From Pararhodobacter sp. CCB-MM2 (GTDB lineage Bacteria > Pseudomonadota > Alphaproteobacteria > Rhodobacterales > Rhodobacteraceae): a DNA stretch of 64,000 bases. A program made the translations under genes and the position numbers. The DNA lies in contig NZ_LRRR01000002.1 in NCBI RefSeq assembly GCF_001691415.1, positions 186,001 to 250,000 on the forward strand, written 5' to 3'. The notes under the pieces are model-generated. The model had not been told where the DNA came from. It was given only the letters and a program-made list of their open reading frames with translations, and did no database searches. Shown here piece by piece: positions 1 to 8,108 of the stretch (within the stretch, counting starts at the first letter, position 1; each line of letters begins with the position of its first letter).

Positions 1-983
1 CGGGCGCTGCACAGAGGGCCGATCTCGGTCGTCATGTCGCCGGGCGCGCCGAGGACGATGGCCTCGGCCTTGCGGCGCAGACGGTCGAGGAACTCGGCCC
101 GGATCGAGTTCTGTACCAGCAGACGAGAGCCGGCGACGCAGCTTTGGCCGGTTGCGGCGAAGATGCCGGCGACCTGCGCATTGACCGCGCTATCCAGATC
201 GGCGTCCTCGAACACGATGAAGGGCGACTTGCCGCCCAGTTCCAGCGAGACCGAGGCAAGGTTCTCGGCCGTGTTGCGCACGATGTGACGTGCGGTCTGC
301 GGCCCGCCGGTGAAGGCCACATGCGCGACCTTCGGATGCTGGGTCAGGACCGATCCGCATTCCGCGCCGAAGCCGGTGAGGATGTTCAACACGCCCTTGG
401 GAAAGCCCGCCAGATCGAAGATCCGCGCGAATTCCAGCATCGGCGCGGGGCCTTCCTCGGAGGCTTTGAGCACCACGGTGCAACCCGCCGCCAGCGCCGG
501 CCCGATCTTGACCGCCGACAGGAAGAGTTGCGAGTTCCACGGCACCACGGCGGCGACCACGCCCACGGGTTCGCGACGCAGCCAGACCTCCATGTCCGGC
601 TTGTCGATCGGCAGATGTGCGCCCTCGATCTTGTCGGCTAGGCCTGCGTAATAGCGATAATATTCCGCGACATAGGCGATCTGGGCGCGGGTCTCGCGGA
701 TGATCTTGCCGGTGTCGCGGGTCTCGATCTCGGCGAGACGCGGGGCGTTCTCGGCCAGAAGATCGGCCAACCGATGCAACAGCTTGCCGCGCGCGCTGGC
801 GGTCATGCCGGCCCATTCCGGCGACAGGAAGGCCCGATGCGCGGCCTCGACGGCGGCGTTGACCTCGGCCGTGCGGGCCTCGGGCATGGTGGCCCAGGGC
901 GCGCCGGTCGAGGGGTCGAGGCTGTCAAAGCGCGCCGCGCCCTCGACGAAGGCGCCGTCGATATAGAGTTGGTAGTCCTGCAT
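1..983 (-). CDS. Aldehyde dehydrogenase family protein, 3' end cut by the window edge
   Basis: NAD(P)-dependent oxidation of an aldehyde to a carboxylate, cytoplasmic. Translation from the ATG at 983 gives about 327 residues of an open frame that runs off the left edge, against about 480-500 for the family. Visible landmarks are VPWN in the cofactor-binding half, ELGGK, and the catalytic cysteine C282 in GQSCVAGSR. It is the last visible gene of a minus-strand set (monooxygenase, flavin reductase, hydrolase, AA_synth protein) and follows the monooxygenase by 38 bases, so it probably oxidises an aldehyde produced by that pathway. The substrate cannot be read from the sequence. The family call is secure; the remaining C-terminal part lies outside the window. 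Confidence 0.92.
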   Translation of the reverse strand, partial: MQDYQLYIDGAFVEGAARFDSLDPSTGAPWATMPEARTAEVNAAVEAAHRAFLSPEWAGMTASARGKLLHRLADLLAENAPRLAEIETRDTGKIIRETRAQIAYVAEYYRYYAGLADKIEGAHLPIDKPDMEVWLRREPVGVVAAVVPWNSQLFLSAVKIGPALAAGCTVVLKASEEGPAPMLEFARIFDLAGFPKGVLNILTGFGAECGSVLTQHPKVAHVAFTGGPQTARHIVRNTAENLASVSLELGGKSPFIVFEDADLDSAVNAQVAGIFAATGQSCVAGSRLLVQNSIRAEFLDRLRRKAEAIVLGAPGDMTTEIGPLCSA

Positions 984-1021
984 GGGCGTCCTCCCTTGGT
1001 CGGCCAGTCAGACGGTGGACG

Positions 1022-2059
1022 TCAGGCGAAGGCGGGCATCACCTCGGTGATGAACCGCTCCAGCGAGGCCTTCTTGCGCGCGAAGCTCATGCCGGAATCG
1101 ATCCAGAAGGCATATTCATCATAGCCCATCGCTTCATAGTCCTTCAGCCGCGCGATGACGGCGGCGGAGTCGCCGATCACCAGATCGCGCATCATCGCCT
1201 CGGGCGAATAGAAGGGATGGGCGGCGATCTCCTCGTCGCTCAGCGGGGCGATGAGACCCTGCGTGATCTCGCGCTTGTTCATGAACCACGCGCCGAAATA
1301 GTTGTAGAAGCGGTTCAGCTCCTCGGCGGCCTGCTGCGCGTCCTCAGCCGTGTCGGCGACGTAGGTGTGCATGAGCAGCATGATCTTCGGGCGCTTCTGG
1401 TCGGGATGCGCGGCGCAGGCGGCGTCGAAGGTGTCGATCAGGTGCTTGATCTCGGTCTCGCCCTTCCACAGCGGCGTCACCTGCACGTTGCAGCCCTGCG
1501 CGATGGCGAATTCATGGCTGTTGGGATCGCGCGCGGCGACCCAGATCGGCGGGCCGTCCTGTTGCAGGGGCTGCGGCGTCGAGGTGGTCTTGGGGAACGA
1601 GTGGAACTCGCCCTCCTGCGCGTAATCGCCCTTCCACAGGGCTTTGACGGCAGGCACCAGCTCGCGCATGCGCTGGCCGGCTTCCCAGGCGTCCATGCCG
1701 GGCCGGATGCGTTCGTATTCAAAATTATAGGCGCCGCGCGCGATGCCCAGCTCCAGCCGGCCGTCGCTGATGATATCCGCCATCGCGGCCTCGCCGGCCA
1801 GTCGGATCGGATGCCAGAACGGCGCGATCACGGTCCCGGTGCCAAGGCGCACGTTCTTCGTCCGGCGGGCCAGATCGACGAGGTTCAGCAGCGGGTTCGG
1901 CGCGATGGTGAAGTTCATGCCGTGGTGCTCGCCGGTCCAGACGGCATGCATGCCGCCCTCGTCGGCGATCTGGCACAGCGCGATGAACTCGTCATAGAGC
2001 TGGCGCTGGTTTTCCTCGGGCGAGATGCGCTCCATATGCGCGAAGAGCGAGAATTTCAT
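1022..2059 (-). CDS. LLM-class (luciferase-like) flavin-dependent monooxygenase
   Basis: A 345-residue bacterial-luciferase-like TIM-barrel protein. These enzymes use reduced FMN supplied by a separate flavin reductase and O2 to oxygenate small organic compounds. Family features include an N-terminal WTGEHHG stretch (about residues 41-47), VRLGTGTVIAPFWHPIRLA, and a C-terminal sequence typical of the family. The gene stops one base from the flavin reductase frame encoded just upstream, an arrangement typical of two-component monooxygenases (as in RutA/RutF or EDTA/NTA monooxygenases). Neighbouring hydrolase and aldehyde dehydrogenase genes suggest oxygenation, hydrolysis and then aldehyde oxidation. 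The substrate is unknown. Confidence 0.9.
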   Translation of the reverse strand: MKFSLFAHMERISPEENQRQLYDEFIALCQIADEGGMHAVWTGEHHGMNFTIAPNPLLNLVDLARRTKNVRLGTGTVIAPFWHPIRLAGEAAMADIISDGRLELGIARGAYNFEYERIRPGMDAWEAGQRMRELVPAVKALWKGDYAQEGEFHSFPKTTSTPQPLQQDGPPIWVAARDPNSHEFAIAQGCNVQVTPLWKGETEIKHLIDTFDAACAAHPDQKRPKIMLLMHTYVADTAEDAQQAAEELNRFYNYFGAWFMNKREITQGLIAPLSDEEIAAHPFYSPEAMMRDLVIGDSAAVIARLKDYEAMGYDEYAFWIDSGMSFARKKASLERFITEVMPAFA

Positions 2060-2060
2060 G

Positions 2061-2981
2061 TCAGTTCACTCCCTTGGCGATCGCGCGGACCTGGCCGCGG
2101 CTCTCGTTGCCGTAATAGACGCCGAAATTGCCGATGCGCGCTTCGTCGGCGAAGCGTTTGAGCATCGTGCACAGGGCGGGGTCATTGATATCCATCAGGG
2201 TCGAGGGGATCAGGTCGGTGAAAGCCCCGACCGCTGGCGTGCCCGGCTCGGCCTCGCAGAGGAAGGTGATGTGCTGGCAGCCCCGGCGCAGATCCTCGTA
2301 GACGGCGTAGATGAAGCCCGGTTCCGCACGCAGGCCGGTCGCGTCGATCAGCCGGGCGAGGGTGGCCGACACGCCTTCCTTGCCGGCCCGCGATTCCGGC
2401 AGCGACAAGGTGCCATCCTTGGCCCCCACGAGCAGCACGCGGTCGTCTTGCTTGATCAGGGCCGAGACCATGATCTCTGTCCGGCCTTCCAGCGCTTCGA
2501 CTTCGCGCGAGGGGGTGACATAGGCGCCGCGGGCATAGCCAAGGCCGGGCGTGGGCTCGGCATGGAATGCCTGCACCGCGCCGATCAGGATCACATGGTC
2601 GCCCGCCGGCACCGCGCTGTGAAGCGTGCAGTCGAACCACGCCGAGACGCCGCCGATCACCGGGTTGCCCGCCGGGCCGTCCTGCCAGTCCAGATCGGCG
2701 AAGCGGTCGGCAACGGGACGGGCGAAGGTGTTCGAGATGTCCTTCTGCCCCTCGGACAGGATGTTGACGGCAAAGCCCTTGCCGCCCGCGAAGGCGTCGT
2801 AGTTCTTCGAGCTGTTGGCGAGGCAGACCAGCACCAACGGCGGGTCCAGCGACACAGACGAGAAGGAATTGGCGGTGAAGCCCAGCGGCGTGCCCTCGGC
2901 GTCGCGGGTGGTCACCACGGTGACGCCGGTCATGAAGGTGCCGAACGCGTTGCGCAGGGCGCGGGGATCGAGAGCGGTCAT
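2061..2981 (-). CDS. Flavin reductase (RutF/HpaC-like) with C-terminal NUDIX-like domain
   Basis: A 306-residue protein. Residues about 1-165 are a flavin reductase domain (FGTFMTGVTVVTTRD, LGFTANSFSSVSLDPPLVLVC split over the flavin site), which reduces FMN with NAD(P)H for the adjacent monooxygenase. Residues about 165-306 resemble a NUDIX fold (VSALIKQDDRVLLVG, then an acidic helix region) but I see no intact GX5EX7REUXEEXGU box, so it may bind rather than hydrolyse a nucleotide. I chose the ATG at 2981 because family homology begins there (MTALDPRALRNAFGTF); a longer in-frame start at 3095 would lie inside the hydrolase gene. Its start overlaps the end of that gene by 4 bases. Confidence 0.85.
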   Translation of the reverse strand: MTALDPRALRNAFGTFMTGVTVVTTRDAEGTPLGFTANSFSSVSLDPPLVLVCLANSSKNYDAFAGGKGFAVNILSEGQKDISNTFARPVADRFADLDWQDGPAGNPVIGGVSAWFDCTLHSAVPAGDHVILIGAVQAFHAEPTPGLGYARGAYVTPSREVEALEGRTEIMVSALIKQDDRVLLVGAKDGTLSLPESRAGKEGVSATLARLIDATGLRAEPGFIYAVYEDLRRGCQHITFLCEAEPGTPAVGAFTDLIPSTLMDINDPALCTMLKRFADEARIGNFGVYYGNESRGQVRAIAKGVN

Positions 2982-3805
2982 GCGGTTTCCTCCTGCGTTT
3001 CGGGCGTGGCCAGCCAGTGGCGGAGCGCTGTGTTCACCGCCTCGGGGGCGGTCAGGTTGACCATGTGGCGATGGCCGTCGATGACCTCGGCCCAACCATG
3101 CGGGGCGGCCTCGGCCATGGCGCGGGACATTGCCGGCGAGGAATTGAGGTCCCCGCTGCCGGTCAGGGCCAGAAGCGGACAGCGGATGGCGGGGAAGCGG
3201 TCGGCATAGGTGTCATCGCCCTGCGCGAAGGCGCCATAGGCGGTGGCATAGCCCGACAGCTCCACGCCGCGCAGCCAGCCGTCGACCTTGGCGCGCGCGG
3301 CCTGTTCGGCCTGCGAGGTGCCGAACCAGCGGTCCAGCGGCGTGTCGTGGTCGACCTGACCGGCGCGCAGCAGGCTGGCCCGACCCTCGACCGCCGCGCG
3401 GGCGGCCGGGTCGCGGCGGAAGACGCCGTTCACCAAGGCGACGCGCGCGACCTTATCGGGATAGGTGGCGGCATAGCCGCCGGCGATCAGCGCGCCCATC
3501 GAATGCCCGGCGAGGCTGAACCGGGTCAGCCCCAGTGCCTGCACTGCGCGGTCAAGCCAGGCAACGTAATCCTCCAGCTGCGCGCCTTCTGGCAGGGGCG
3601 AGCTGCCGCCGTGGCCCGGCATGTCCAGCGCATAGACGTGGTGGCTGTCGGACAGGGCGGCGATCTGCGGCTCCCAAGCGGCGGATTGCAGCCCGACACC
3701 GTGGATCAGCACCAGCGGCGCGCCGGAACCGGCCTGCCGGTAGCCCAGCCGCCCCGTGCCGCCGGGCAGCGACAGCTCAGACGGCGGCGGGGTTGTCGAC
3801 GTCAT
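2978..3805 (-). CDS. Alpha/beta-fold hydrolase
   Basis: A 275-residue cytoplasmic alpha/beta hydrolase. The oxyanion segment LVLIHGVGL, the nucleophile elbow GHSMG, a late acid region (LALTGSGDLNSS) and the catalytic histidine in IDGHRHMVNLT are all visible, so the Ser-Asp-His set looks complete. It would hydrolyse an ester, lactone, amide or C-C bond in the product of the adjacent flavin monooxygenase. The gene overlaps both neighbours (4 bases with the flavin reductase, 29 bases with the AA_synth gene), which indicates one transcript and translational coupling. The substrate cannot be inferred. Confidence 0.88.
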   Translation of the reverse strand: MTSTTPPPSELSLPGGTGRLGYRQAGSGAPLVLIHGVGLQSAAWEPQIAALSDSHHVYALDMPGHGGSSPLPEGAQLEDYVAWLDRAVQALGLTRFSLAGHSMGALIAGGYAATYPDKVARVALVNGVFRRDPAARAAVEGRASLLRAGQVDHDTPLDRWFGTSQAEQAARAKVDGWLRGVELSGYATAYGAFAQGDDTYADRFPAIRCPLLALTGSGDLNSSPAMSRAMAEAAPHGWAEVIDGHRHMVNLTAPEAVNTALRHWLATPETQEETA

Positions 3806-4379
3806 GGCCCAGTTCCTTCAGATCCTGATAGCGGTCGCCGATGCGGTGGTGCGGGCGCCCGCCGATCGAGGCCCCCAACGCGATGACGATCTCATCGGCG
3901 GCAGGGGCGTCCGGGATGGCCAGCTGGATCGTCAGGTAATGGCTGCGGCGCCCGCCGTCGTTCTTGTCCATCAGCGGGATCATCAGCGGCGCGTTGGCCG
4001 GACCGCGGGTGTTGCAGAACGCCAGATAGGACTTGGCGCCCACGGCCTCACGGTAGTGGTTGCCGAAGCGCAGGGTGTGGATCAGCGCCGAAGCGTGCTC
4101 GACCTCGCCGTTCAGGCCGACGATGGCCGACTTTCCGTAGCCTTCGACCTTGTCGCCACCGCCGGCGGCGTCCAGCACCATCTTGGTCAGCAGCTGGCCA
4201 AGGCCCGGCGCGCAATCGTGGATTTCGGGGCGCAGATCCTCGACGAAGCCACGGCCGGCCCAGGGGTTGGTGATGACCGCCACCGCCGCGATCATCTTCA
4301 GCGGCACGGGCGCCGCCTTGCCCCCTTCGATCAGGGTCTCTTCGACATGCAGCAAGGTTTTGCGGATTTCGGCCGGCAT
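3777..4379 (-). CDS. AA_synth (DUF1185) family protein
   Basis: A 200-residue protein of the family named 'amino acid synthesis' in Pfam; despite the name the biochemical role is not established. Recognised from AVAVITNPWAGRGFVEDL, GKSAIVGLNGEVEHASALIHT and ALGASIGGRPHHRIGDRY. There is no signal peptide or membrane segment. I took the ATG at 4379, where the conserved MPAEIRKTLLHVEETL begins; an upstream in-frame start at 4445 would run through the divergent promoter region. It is the first gene of the minus-strand operon, divergent from the GntR regulator at 4483, so it is probably controlled by it. Confidence 0.8.
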   Translation of the reverse strand: MPAEIRKTLLHVEETLIEGGKAAPVPLKMIAAVAVITNPWAGRGFVEDLRPEIHDCAPGLGQLLTKMVLDAAGGGDKVEGYGKSAIVGLNGEVEHASALIHTLRFGNHYREAVGAKSYLAFCNTRGPANAPLMIPLMDKNDGGRRSHYLTIQLAIPDAPAADEIVIALGASIGGRPHHRIGDRYQDLKELGHDVDNPAAV

Positions 4380-4482
4380 CTGCCCCTCCTCAGTGATTCG
4401 TCTCCGTTGGTAGGATGGAATACCGTAATACAACACGACAATCAACCTTGCCGCCGGCAGACGCGGCTGCTACATCGAAGGC

Positions 4483-5172
4483 ATGGAAAATCGTGGCCTT
4501 AACAAGATCGAGCTGCAGCCGACGACGCTGCGCGACATGGTGCTGGAGCGCCTGCGCGACGCCATCATCGGCGGCACGTTCAAGCCCGGCGAGCGGTTGA
4601 TCGAACGCGTGCTGTGCGAGCAACTGGGTGTCAGCCGGACCGTGGTGCGCGAGACGCTGCGCTATCTCGATGCCGAGGGGCTGGTCGAGCTGCAGCCGAA
4701 CCGCGGCCCGATCGTGGCGCGGCTTCGCTGGTCGGACGCCCGGCAGATCTATGACATTCGCCGCATGCTGGAGACAGCCGCGGCTCAGGCCTGTGCCGAG
4801 AACATGTCGCCCGCGCGTGAGCGCGACCTCCGCGCCGCACTGGCCGAGATCAAGGCCGCGGCCGCGCAGCAGGCGACGGGCGATCTGTTCCGCGCGACCA
4901 CGCGATTCTACGGCATCATCTTCGACGGCGCTGGCCACAGCATCGCATGGGAAATCGTGCAGCGGCTGAACGGCCGGATCTCGCGTCTGCGGATCATGAC
5001 GCTGACCAGCGACACGCGGAACACGCCCGGCCCGACGCATATGCAGGCGATCTGCGATGCCATCGCGCGCCGCGACCCCGAGGCCGCGCGGCAGGCCGTC
5101 GAGGCCCATCTCACCGATGCCAAGCAGGTGGCGGAAAAGCTGCTCGCGACCGAGGAAAAGGCGAGCGCCTGA
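4483..5172 (+). CDS. GntR-family regulator with FCD ligand domain
   Basis: A 229-residue transcription factor. Residues about 15-75 are the winged helix (LRDMVLERLRDAIIGGTFKPGERL, then LGVSRTVVRETLRYLDAEGLV) and residues about 80-215 form the all-helical FCD domain that binds a small carboxylate or other effector with a metal. It is divergent from the minus-strand monooxygenase operon across a gap of about 100 bases and is followed after 2 bases by a DUF1330 gene, so it is the likely local regulator of both. The gap contains ATACCGTAATAC near 4430, a possible imperfect operator half-repeat, which is a weak guess. The inducer is unknown. Confidence 0.9.
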   Translation: MENRGLNKIELQPTTLRDMVLERLRDAIIGGTFKPGERLIERVLCEQLGVSRTVVRETLRYLDAEGLVELQPNRGPIVARLRWSDARQIYDIRRMLETAAAQACAENMSPARERDLRAALAEIKAAAAQQATGDLFRATTRFYGIIFDGAGHSIAWEIVQRLNGRISRLRIMTLTSDTRNTPGPTHMQAICDAIARRDPEAARQAVEAHLTDAKQVAEKLLATEEKASA

Positions 5173-5174
5173 CC

Positions 5175-5462
5175 ATGCCCAAGGCCTATTGGATCGCCCG
5201 CGTCACCGTCACAGACCCAGAGGCCTATGCCGGCTATCAGGCGCTGGCCCCTGCCGCTTTCACCCGGCACAACGCCCGGTTCCTCGCGCGCGGCGGTCAG
5301 ACGGAAATGCTGGAAGGCCCGGATTGGGAGCGCCATGTGGTGATCGAGTTCGACAGCCTCGACGCGGCCCGCGCCTGCTACAACTCGCCCGAGTATCAAC
5401 AGGCCCGCGCCCGTCGCGACGGCGCCTGCCGGGCCGAGATCTTCATCACCGAGGCCCTGTAA
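5175..5462 (+). CDS. DUF1330 family protein
   Basis: A 95-residue dimeric alpha/beta-barrel-type protein of the DUF1330 family, recognised from the start MPKAYWIARVTVTDPEAYAGY, the central ARGGQTEMLEG and the ending FDSLDAARACYNSPEYQQAR. The function of the family is not known; members often sit in catabolic operons. The ATG at 5175 lies 2 bases after the stop of the GntR regulator, so the two are co-transcribed. Nothing about the sequence is unusual. Confidence 0.87.
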   Translation: MPKAYWIARVTVTDPEAYAGYQALAPAAFTRHNARFLARGGQTEMLEGPDWERHVVIEFDSLDAARACYNSPEYQQARARRDGACRAEIFITEAL

Positions 5463-5482
5463 GGTCCAAGCGGAGGATTAGG

Positions 5483-5887
5483 ATGGACAGCTTTGACGAA
5501 GACCTGTTCCTGAAGGGGCTTGAGCAACGCAAGGCCACGCTGGGCGCCGAGTATGTCGAGCGTAATCTCGCCGCCGCCGATGACTTCACCCGCCCGTTCC
5601 AAGAGGCGATGACGGCGTGGTGCTGGGGATTCGGCTGGGGCGACGAGGTGATCGACGCCAAGACGCGCTCGATGATGAACCTCGCGATGCTGGGGGCCTT
5701 GGGCAAGATGCACGAATGGGAGCTGCATTGCCGGGGCGCCCGCACCAACGGGGTGACGAAGGACGAGATCCGCGCGATCATCCATGTGATCGGCATCTAT
5801 TGCGGCGTGCCGCAGGCGCTGGAGTGCTTCCGGGCCGCTCGCAAGGTGCTTGACGCCGAGGCACAGCCCGAGACCCCCGCCGAATAG
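5483..5887 (+). CDS. Carboxymuconolactone decarboxylase-like protein (PcaC/CMD family)
   Basis: A 134-residue all-helical protein. Motifs of the 4-carboxymuconolactone decarboxylase branch are visible: FTRPFQEAMTAWCWGFGWG, DAKTRSMMNLAMLGALGKMHEWELHCRGARTNG and the ending IIHVIGIYCGVPQALECFRAARKV. There is no CXXC pair as in AhpD peroxidases, so it belongs with the decarboxylase or lactone-binding subgroup. The start at 5483 has GGAGG upstream and comes 20 bases after the DUF1330 gene. It would act on the same unknown catabolic pathway as the divergent monooxygenase operon; true PcaC activity is not implied, since the rest of the protocatechuate pathway is absent here. Confidence 0.85.
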   Translation: MDSFDEDLFLKGLEQRKATLGAEYVERNLAAADDFTRPFQEAMTAWCWGFGWGDEVIDAKTRSMMNLAMLGALGKMHEWELHCRGARTNGVTKDEIRAIIHVIGIYCGVPQALECFRAARKVLDAEAQPETPAE

Positions 5888-5932
5888 CGCCCTGCGTCTT
5901 GTCGGCCCCGCCGGGTTCTGGGACAAGGCGGC

Positions 5933-6616
5933 ATGAGCGACATGCAGATCCTGACCGGCGAAAGCCTCGACCGCGCCACCCTTCTTCGGCTGGCCGATGC
6001 CGGCGAGCCGGTTACCCTGACACAATGCCGGTTGGATGGCGTGGACCTGTCGGACCTCGACCTGACCGGCTGGCGGTTTGATCGTTGCAGCCTGCAGCAT
6101 GCGCAGTTCAACGCCGCGCGCCTGGAAGACGCCACGCTGCTGAATTGCCGCGCCGCCGGGGCCAGTTTTCTGGGCGCCAGCCTGCTCGATGCGGTGATCG
6201 AGGGCGGTGATTACAGCAACGCCAGCTTCCTCGGCGCCACACTGACCGATGCCCGCGTTTCCGGCTGCAAGATGACCGGCGCGGATCTCACCGATGTGCA
6301 GGCCATCGGCCTCACCCTGCGCGAGGTGCTGCTGGTGATGGCGATCCTGCCGCGGCTCTCGTTCCGGAAGGCACAACTATCCGGCGTCGATCTGAGCGAG
6401 GCGGACCTGCGGGGCTGCGATTTCCGCGATGCCGTGTTCGAGGATTGCTCCTTGCGCGATGCCCATCTGCCCGATTGTCGCTTCGACGGGGCGGATCTGC
6501 GCGGGGCCGATCTGGGGGGCATCCGCCTGACCGACGCGCGGCTGTTCAAGGGGGCGGTGATCTCGAAACGGCAGGCCGGGGAATTGCTGGGCCAGCTGGG
6601 TCTGCGCGTCCTCTGA
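5933..6616 (+). CDS. Pentapeptide-repeat protein
   Basis: A 227-residue protein built of A(D/N)LXX-like five-residue repeats, for example [17 protein letters not shown] near residues 30-45 and [19 protein letters not shown] near 145-160, with two repeat blocks separated by a short non-repeat helix ([13 protein letters not shown]). Such proteins fold as a right-handed quadrilateral beta helix; some protect gyrase, but most have no known role. There is no signal peptide or membrane segment. Its stop codon lies 3 bases before the duplicated gmaS fragment, so its 3' end marks a recombination junction. Confidence 0.88.
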   Translation: MSDMQILTGESLDRATLLRLADAGEPVTLTQCRLDGVDLSDLDLTGWRFDRCSLQHAQFNAARLEDATLLNCRAAGASFLGASLLDAVIEGGDYSNASFLGATLTDARVSGCKMTGADLTDVQAIGLTLREVLLVMAILPRLSFRKAQLSGVDLSEADLRGCDFRDAVFEDCSLRDAHLPDCRFDGADLRGADLGGIRLTDARLFKGAVISKRQAGELLGQLGLRVL

Positions 6617-6618
6617 CA

Positions 6619-7040
6619 GGCGGGCATTTCCTCGGCGGGATCATGAAACACGCCAAGGCGCTGGCCGCGATCACCAACCCAACCGTCAACAGCTACAAGC
6701 GGATCAACCCGCCGCGCACCGCCTCGGGCGCGACTCGGGCGCCGAATACCGTGACTTAGACGGGCAACAACCGCACGCATATGGTCCGCGTGCCGGGTCC
6801 GGGCCGGTTCGAGCTGCGCTTGCCGGACGGGGCTGTGAACCCCTACTTGCTGCAGGCCGTGATCATTGCAGCGGGCCTGTCGGGCATCCGCTCGAATGCC
6901 GATCCCGGCAAGCGGTGGGAGGGGAACAGCTTCGTGTCCCATTTCACCGCTTGGGAGCGTGAGCACACCCTCGATATCTGACGACCCTTCCTGTCCCGGT
7001 GACTTCCGCCGGAGCAACTCTCAGGGGGCCAAGGGCCGCT
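6619..7040 (+). pseudogene. Decayed duplicate of the gmaS 3' end
   Basis: This stretch matches the 3' part of gmaS plus its 3' untranslated region (57791 to about 58362) at most positions. It is broken in several ways: there is no start or N-terminal two thirds; a tryptophan codon has become TAG at 6757-6759; another tryptophan has become arginine; and 156 bases (52 codons) are missing between two GGGA tetranucleotides equivalent to 58089-58092 and 58245-58248. Similarity continues past the stop codon to the terminator hairpin, where the copy has lost the perfect stem. The conserved 3' end (SFVSHFTAWEREHTLDI) is intact. It looks like a remnant of an earlier copy or of a recombination event. 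Confidence 0.92.
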
Positions 7041-7042
7041 TT

Positions 7043-8005
7043 TCAGGCGCGCCCCTCGGCCGTGGCATTTTGGCGTTCCGCGCGTGGGTTGTGGCCGAAC
7101 CGGCGGCGGAAGGCATCCGAGAAATGCGCCTGCGTGGCAAAGCCCGCCATCGGTGCGATCTCTCCCATCGGCAGGGCGCTGCGTCGCACCAGCTCGCGCG
7201 CGACGTCGAGGCGCAGGTTGCGATAGACCTCAGCCAAGGGCGCGCCAAGGTGCTGGCCGCTCAGCCGCTGCAACTGCCGTTCCGACAGGCCTGCCAGCGC
7301 CGCTAACTGGCCCACGTCCAACGGGTCGGCGACATGGGTTTCCATCAGTTCCAGCGCCGCGCGCAGGGGCGCGGGCAGCGCGGCATGCCCCGGCCCGCCC
7401 CTGCCCATCTGCGGCGCGTCCGAGGGGCGCAGATCAGTCTGGATGAACCAGTCAGCAATGCGCCGGGCAAAGGGCGCGCCATGGTCGCGGGCGATGATCG
7501 CGTGCATCATGTCCAAAGGCGCCGTGCCCCCGGCGCAGGTATAGCGGTCGCGGTCGATGACGTAGATCCGCTGTTCCAGCAGAGCATTCGGGGCCTCGGC
7601 GCGCATCGCCTCGCGGTAATGCCAGTGCAGGGTGAAGCGCCGCCCCTCCATCAAACCGGCCCGCCACAAAAGCGCCGCCCCGCCCGAGATCCCGCCAAGC
7701 GCCACGCCCGCGCGGTCGGCTCGTCGCAGCCAATCGGTCAGGCGGGGATCGCGCGGGGCCAGATGATCTCCGCCCGCGACAACGAACACCATGTCCAGAT
7801 CCGAGGGATCGGCGGGCAGGGGGGCCGCGTCGAAACCATTCCCCAACGAGGCCGCGACGCGCCCGCCCTCGGGCGACAGGACCAGCAGGTCATAGAGCCC
7901 GGCGCCGGACAGGTGGTTGGCCGCGCGCAGCGGCTCCATCGCCGCCGCCGTAGAGAGCAGGGCGAATCCGTCGAGCAGAAGGAAGGCGATACGCTTTTGC
8001 GACAT
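7043..8005 (-). CDS. GlxA-family regulator (DJ-1/PfpI domain plus AraC-type DNA-binding domain)
   Basis: A 320-residue transcription factor. Residues about 6-175 are a DJ-1/glutamine-amidotransferase-like domain (AFLLLDGFALLSTAAAMEPLRAAN, then GISGGAALLWRAGL), which in this family is a ligand sensor. Residues about 210-310 are an AraC helix-turn-helix pair (VGQLAALAGLSERQLQRLSGQH, then MGEIAPMAGFATQAHFSDAFRRRFG). Relatives such as SouR, GbdR and CdhR control sarcosine, glycine betaine and carnitine catabolism. It is divergent from the sarcosine-oxidase-like operon at 8109 with a 103-base gap, so that operon is its likely target. The ligand is inferred to be an N-methyl amino acid. Confidence 0.9.
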   Translation of the reverse strand: MSQKRIAFLLLDGFALLSTAAAMEPLRAANHLSGAGLYDLLVLSPEGGRVAASLGNGFDAAPLPADPSDLDMVFVVAGGDHLAPRDPRLTDWLRRADRAGVALGGISGGAALLWRAGLMEGRRFTLHWHYREAMRAEAPNALLEQRIYVIDRDRYTCAGGTAPLDMMHAIIARDHGAPFARRIADWFIQTDLRPSDAPQMGRGGPGHAALPAPLRAALELMETHVADPLDVGQLAALAGLSERQLQRLSGQHLGAPLAEVYRNLRLDVARELVRRSALPMGEIAPMAGFATQAHFSDAFRRRFGHNPRAERQNATAEGRA

Positions 8006-8108
8006 TCCGGCAGAATTCAGAAAAAGAACGACAGTAGCAAGAAAGAAAATACCCTATCGCCCCGCCTAATCTGCCGGGAAGGAACAGGACGACCAAGGAG
8101 TCGCGTCG

